NCBI GenBank assembly: GCA_017617475.1
Contig: JAFZWC010000022.1
Span: 30,854-94,853 of the forward strand
Reading direction: 5' to 3'
Source: Bacteroidales bacterium
GTDB taxonomy: Bacteria > Bacteroidota > Bacteroidia > Bacteroidales > UBA932
Length of the DNA stretch: 64,000 nucleotides
Positions within the stretch are counted from its first letter, which is position 1; every line of letters starts with the position of its first letter. The translations under genes and the position numbers were made by a program. Of this stretch, positions 61,919-64,000 are shown piece by piece. The notes under the pieces are model-generated. The model did no database searches. It worked only from the letters and a program-made list of their open reading frames with translations, and was not told the DNA's origin.

Positions 61919-63915
61919 AAAATTCATATATTTATATGGTTTAAAATTAAAGTATAAAATATAATACTTAGAATATTATAATAATAAAATATCATATCAT
62001 ATCACATCATCTTTTATTCAGATTCTAAAATACCATAATACTATTTATAAAGTAAATTTTTTATAGTATTAGAAATAATTTTGGTTTTTCCCAATTTTTC
62101 AATTTTTTTAATAAAAATCATTTTTTCTTCTTTATTTAATCTTGCAATTAATTTTTCCAAAACAAAATTCCCATAATTATTATTTAACAAACTTTCTAAT
62201 TTTTCTTGTTCAACAATGTTTTTAAAAATTTTTTTAACAGTATTTTCTTTTCCATATTTAATACAATTTTCAACAACATTAGATGAAAATTTTTGCATAG
62301 ATAAAGATAAATAATTTTGTACAATAGTCTCAATAATAACATCGCAATATGCTAAATCTGTATTACTAAGTAAACTTTGTACAGCATAATTTGCATATGG
62401 ATGTTGTATAAATGATAATGGGTCCCCATTAGTAATATAATTTGCTAATTTTTTAGCAATATTTTTATCTTTAGAATGTTTAACTAATTGTATTAAAACG
62501 CAAACACCAAAGGGATTAATTATAAGTCTATCTATTAAATTTATTAAATTTTGGTTTAATTCATTTCTTTCTTCATCTTTTGTGCAAGAAATAAATTTTT
62601 GTAATACATGAGTTCCTTTTGAGTCTAAAGCTAATTCACTTTCATTATTTAGAATATATTTTAATACTAATTTTTTTTCTTCTGGCATATTAATTATTTC
62701 TATTAAACTTTGTAAAGGATGGGTACCAAATGAATTATTTGCTATTTCTACAAAACGATTATTTATACTTTCTAATAATTGTATGCGTTGAGAAGGTAAG
62801 CATATTTGTATTAATTTTTTACTAAAATAATTTCCATATTTATCAATTGTTATATCACTGAAATAATTTTTTATTTTTGAAATAATTAACTCAACTTCGT
62901 TTTCATTTACTTTTTTAATGATATTTTGAACTTCTCTACTCCCTTTTTGTGTAATTATATAATTATAAAGAGTTTGCCCATTCATATCTAATAATTTTTT
63001 TATTGATAAATTCGAACTCGATTTATTATTATTATTATTTTTGTCTTCATTTTGTAATTTTTCGATTTTAATTGATTTATATTTTTGAGATAAATTTTTT
63101 TTATTATTTATTGGTATTTGTCCATTATTAAAACTTATGCATCTTAAATTAGAATTATTATTATTTAAATCATTATTAAAAGATAAAGGTAAGGTATTAT
63201 TAATATTTTGATAATTAAAAGCATTTATTGGATTTATACCACTAAAAGAATTCCATTGTGGATATATATTATTAAATGAATTGAAAGGAATTGAAATATT
63301 ATTATTATTGTTATTATTATAAAAGTGTTGATAATCTATATTATTATTTCTATTAAAAAAATTCATATTAAAATTATTAAAATTGTTATTTTGATTCATC
63401 ATTAAATTATTTTTTTCATTAAGAAAAAGATTATGATTTGCATTATATTGATTAATATTATTATTAATATTTACATCATTATTTACATTATTATTTACAT
63501 TATTATTTGAATATAAAATATTATTTTGAGGATAATTTAAAATTTTATTACTATCCTCTCTAGTACTATTATCCTTTTTATTATCGACACTTTTTTCTTC
63601 ATTTGATTCTTCTTCCTCTAAACTATTACTATTATCTTTAAAATAATCATCATCTGTCAAAAAAGATGGTAGACAATGATTTACTTTTTGTATTTTTTCA
63701 GTTTGGTTTTGTTGTTCATTGCTTTTTGGAATAATATCTTTTAAATTTTCTTCTTGGTTTATTTTGATTTCATCGGAATTCATATATAAATAAAATTTGA
63801 TTAATTAATTATATTGATTTATATGATTTTTTTGGAAATTATTTTAATAAAAATTATTTTATAATTAATTTATTTTATAATAATTATTTAATAAATAATT
63901 TGAAAATATTTATTG
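61907..63915. other. AT-rich eukaryotic-type island, probable chimeric join
   Basis: Base composition changes abruptly to very AT-rich at about 61907 and back at about 63915. The island holds one complete eukaryotic-type gene with AT-rich flanks (61919-62040 and 63784-63914, in which I see nothing else). The bacterial sequences at the two ends are from different genes: an EF-G-like gene on the left and a bile acid:sodium symporter-family gene on the right. A single insertion would have split one gene, so two joins are needed. Confidence 0.85.
62041..63783 (-). CDS. Pumilio/PUF-family RNA-binding protein (eukaryotic type)
   Basis: A 580-residue protein. Residues of about 1-250 are low-complexity and Asn-rich, as in AT-rich protist or anaerobic-fungal genomes. 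From about 262 on there are eight PUF repeats; base-contact triplets by eye are SRxxQ, NYxxK, THxxQ, THxxQ, VCxxI, NYxxQ, SNxxE and NFxxE. Repeat 7, SSNVVENC, is the near-invariant guanine-reading repeat. PUF proteins bind 3' UTRs and repress or localise mRNA; bacteria do not carry them as a rule. There is no intron and no in-frame TAA/TAG, so the standard genetic code applies. Complete from ATG 63783 to TAG 62041. Confidence 0.9.
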   Translation of the reverse strand: MNSDEIKINQEENLKDIIPKSNEQQNQTEKIQKVNHCLPSFLTDDDYFKDNSNSLEEEESNEEKSVDNKKDNSTREDSNKILNYPQNNILYSNNNVNNNVNNDVNINNNINQYNANHNLFLNEKNNLMMNQNNNFNNFNMNFFNRNNNIDYQHFYNNNNNNNISIPFNSFNNIYPQWNSFSGINPINAFNYQNINNTLPLSFNNDLNNNNSNLRCISFNNGQIPINNKKNLSQKYKSIKIEKLQNEDKNNNNNKSSSNLSIKKLLDMNGQTLYNYIITQKGSREVQNIIKKVNENEVELIISKIKNYFSDITIDKYGNYFSKKLIQICLPSQRIQLLESINNRFVEIANNSFGTHPLQSLIEIINMPEEKKLVLKYILNNESELALDSKGTHVLQKFISCTKDEERNELNQNLINLIDRLIINPFGVCVLIQLVKHSKDKNIAKKLANYITNGDPLSFIQHPYANYAVQSLLSNTDLAYCDVIIETIVQNYLSLSMQKFSSNVVENCIKYGKENTVKKIFKNIVEQEKLESLLNNNYGNFVLEKLIARLNKEEKMIFIKKIEKLGKTKIISNTIKNLLYK

Positions 63916-63999
63916 GTCGCCTTTCGCCAGCTTGGAGAATACGTTGGAGGAGCTTCCGCCCGGGCAGCAGGCGATGAGCACGAGGCCGATGAAGAAGAC
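63916..63999 (-). CDS. Bile acid:sodium symporter-family protein (fragment)
   Basis: Reading the minus strand from the window edge gives FFIGLVLIACCPGGSSSN, then VFSKLAKGD, before the AT-rich island supplies a stop. ACCPGG..SN is the conserved sodium-site motif of the BASS/SBF family of ten-helix transporters. Both ends are missing: the 5' part lies outside the window and the 3' part is lost at the junction. Confidence 0.75.
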
Positions 64000-64000
64000 C

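Noticed and set aside
61907..63915. Horizontal transfer of a Pumilio gene into the bacterium
   Set aside because: Flanks come from two different cut genes and codon use shows no adaptation; kept only as a low-probability alternative until reads are checked.

Overview
The window is almost entirely one chromosome segment of an uncultivated, fairly GC-rich member of the Bacteroidales. The evidence is a SusC/SusD (RagA/RagB) operon, a type IX secretion C-terminal tail on a subtilisin-like protease, a PorV-like protein, a TonB receptor/DUF4249 pair, a peptidase S46, the Bacteroidetes-specific EF-G-like GTPase, and many start regions preceded by the Bacteroidetes -7 element TAnnTTTG. I cannot name genus or species from sequence alone.

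Layout. 1-6819 (+): end of hflX, then a three-gene outer-membrane cluster (TonB receptor, DUF4249 lipoprotein, exported plug-like protein). 6880-22722, all minus: PorV-like protein and secreted S8 protease, SusC/SusD with two surface lipoproteins, succinate dehydrogenase/fumarate reductase A and B, an Ntn-hydrolase, ruvB. 22723-22978: AT-rich divergent gap with a cluster of DnaA-box-like 9-mers, a candidate replication origin. 22979-38040, all plus: mfd, coaX, an outer-membrane barrel, a TPR protein, lptC, a PpiD-like chaperone, ychF, an endo/exonuclease/phosphatase (EEP) gene, a Y1/REP-associated-type transposase, galK, a CpXC protein. 38079-60402, mixed strands: a propeller/metalloprotease-like protein, a DUF5106-type thioredoxin lipoprotein, galM, folA, thyA, two tandem NSS transporters, mutS, a lipoprotein-type peptide deformylase, surface-polysaccharide genes (nucleotide-sugar dehydrogenase, GT4, YfhO-like), mrp, peptidase S46, rnhB, an outer-membrane barrel. 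60494 to the end: a truncated EF-G-like gene, about 2 kb of very AT-rich DNA with a complete eukaryotic-type Pumilio gene, then 84 bases of a bile acid:sodium symporter-family gene.

Two repeat systems stand out. (1) A short interspersed palindromic repeat (nine copies at seven loci) sits mostly at gene boundaries; it is read in frame inside mfd and a YfhO-like gene, and in one case supplies the overlapping stop and start codons of two genes. (2) Around the EEP and transposase genes lie two composite palindromic arrays with the same order of motifs and nearly the same spacing (full palindrome, half site, inverted half site, full palindrome), each followed by a GC-rich inverted repeat. The left array abuts an inverted relic of the 3' end of a second EEP gene. 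This looks like a REP/RAYT-type element and is the best candidate for an undescribed system here.

The AT-rich island near the right end most likely marks a chimeric assembly: the bacterial sequences on its two sides belong to two unrelated genes, both cut at the junction.
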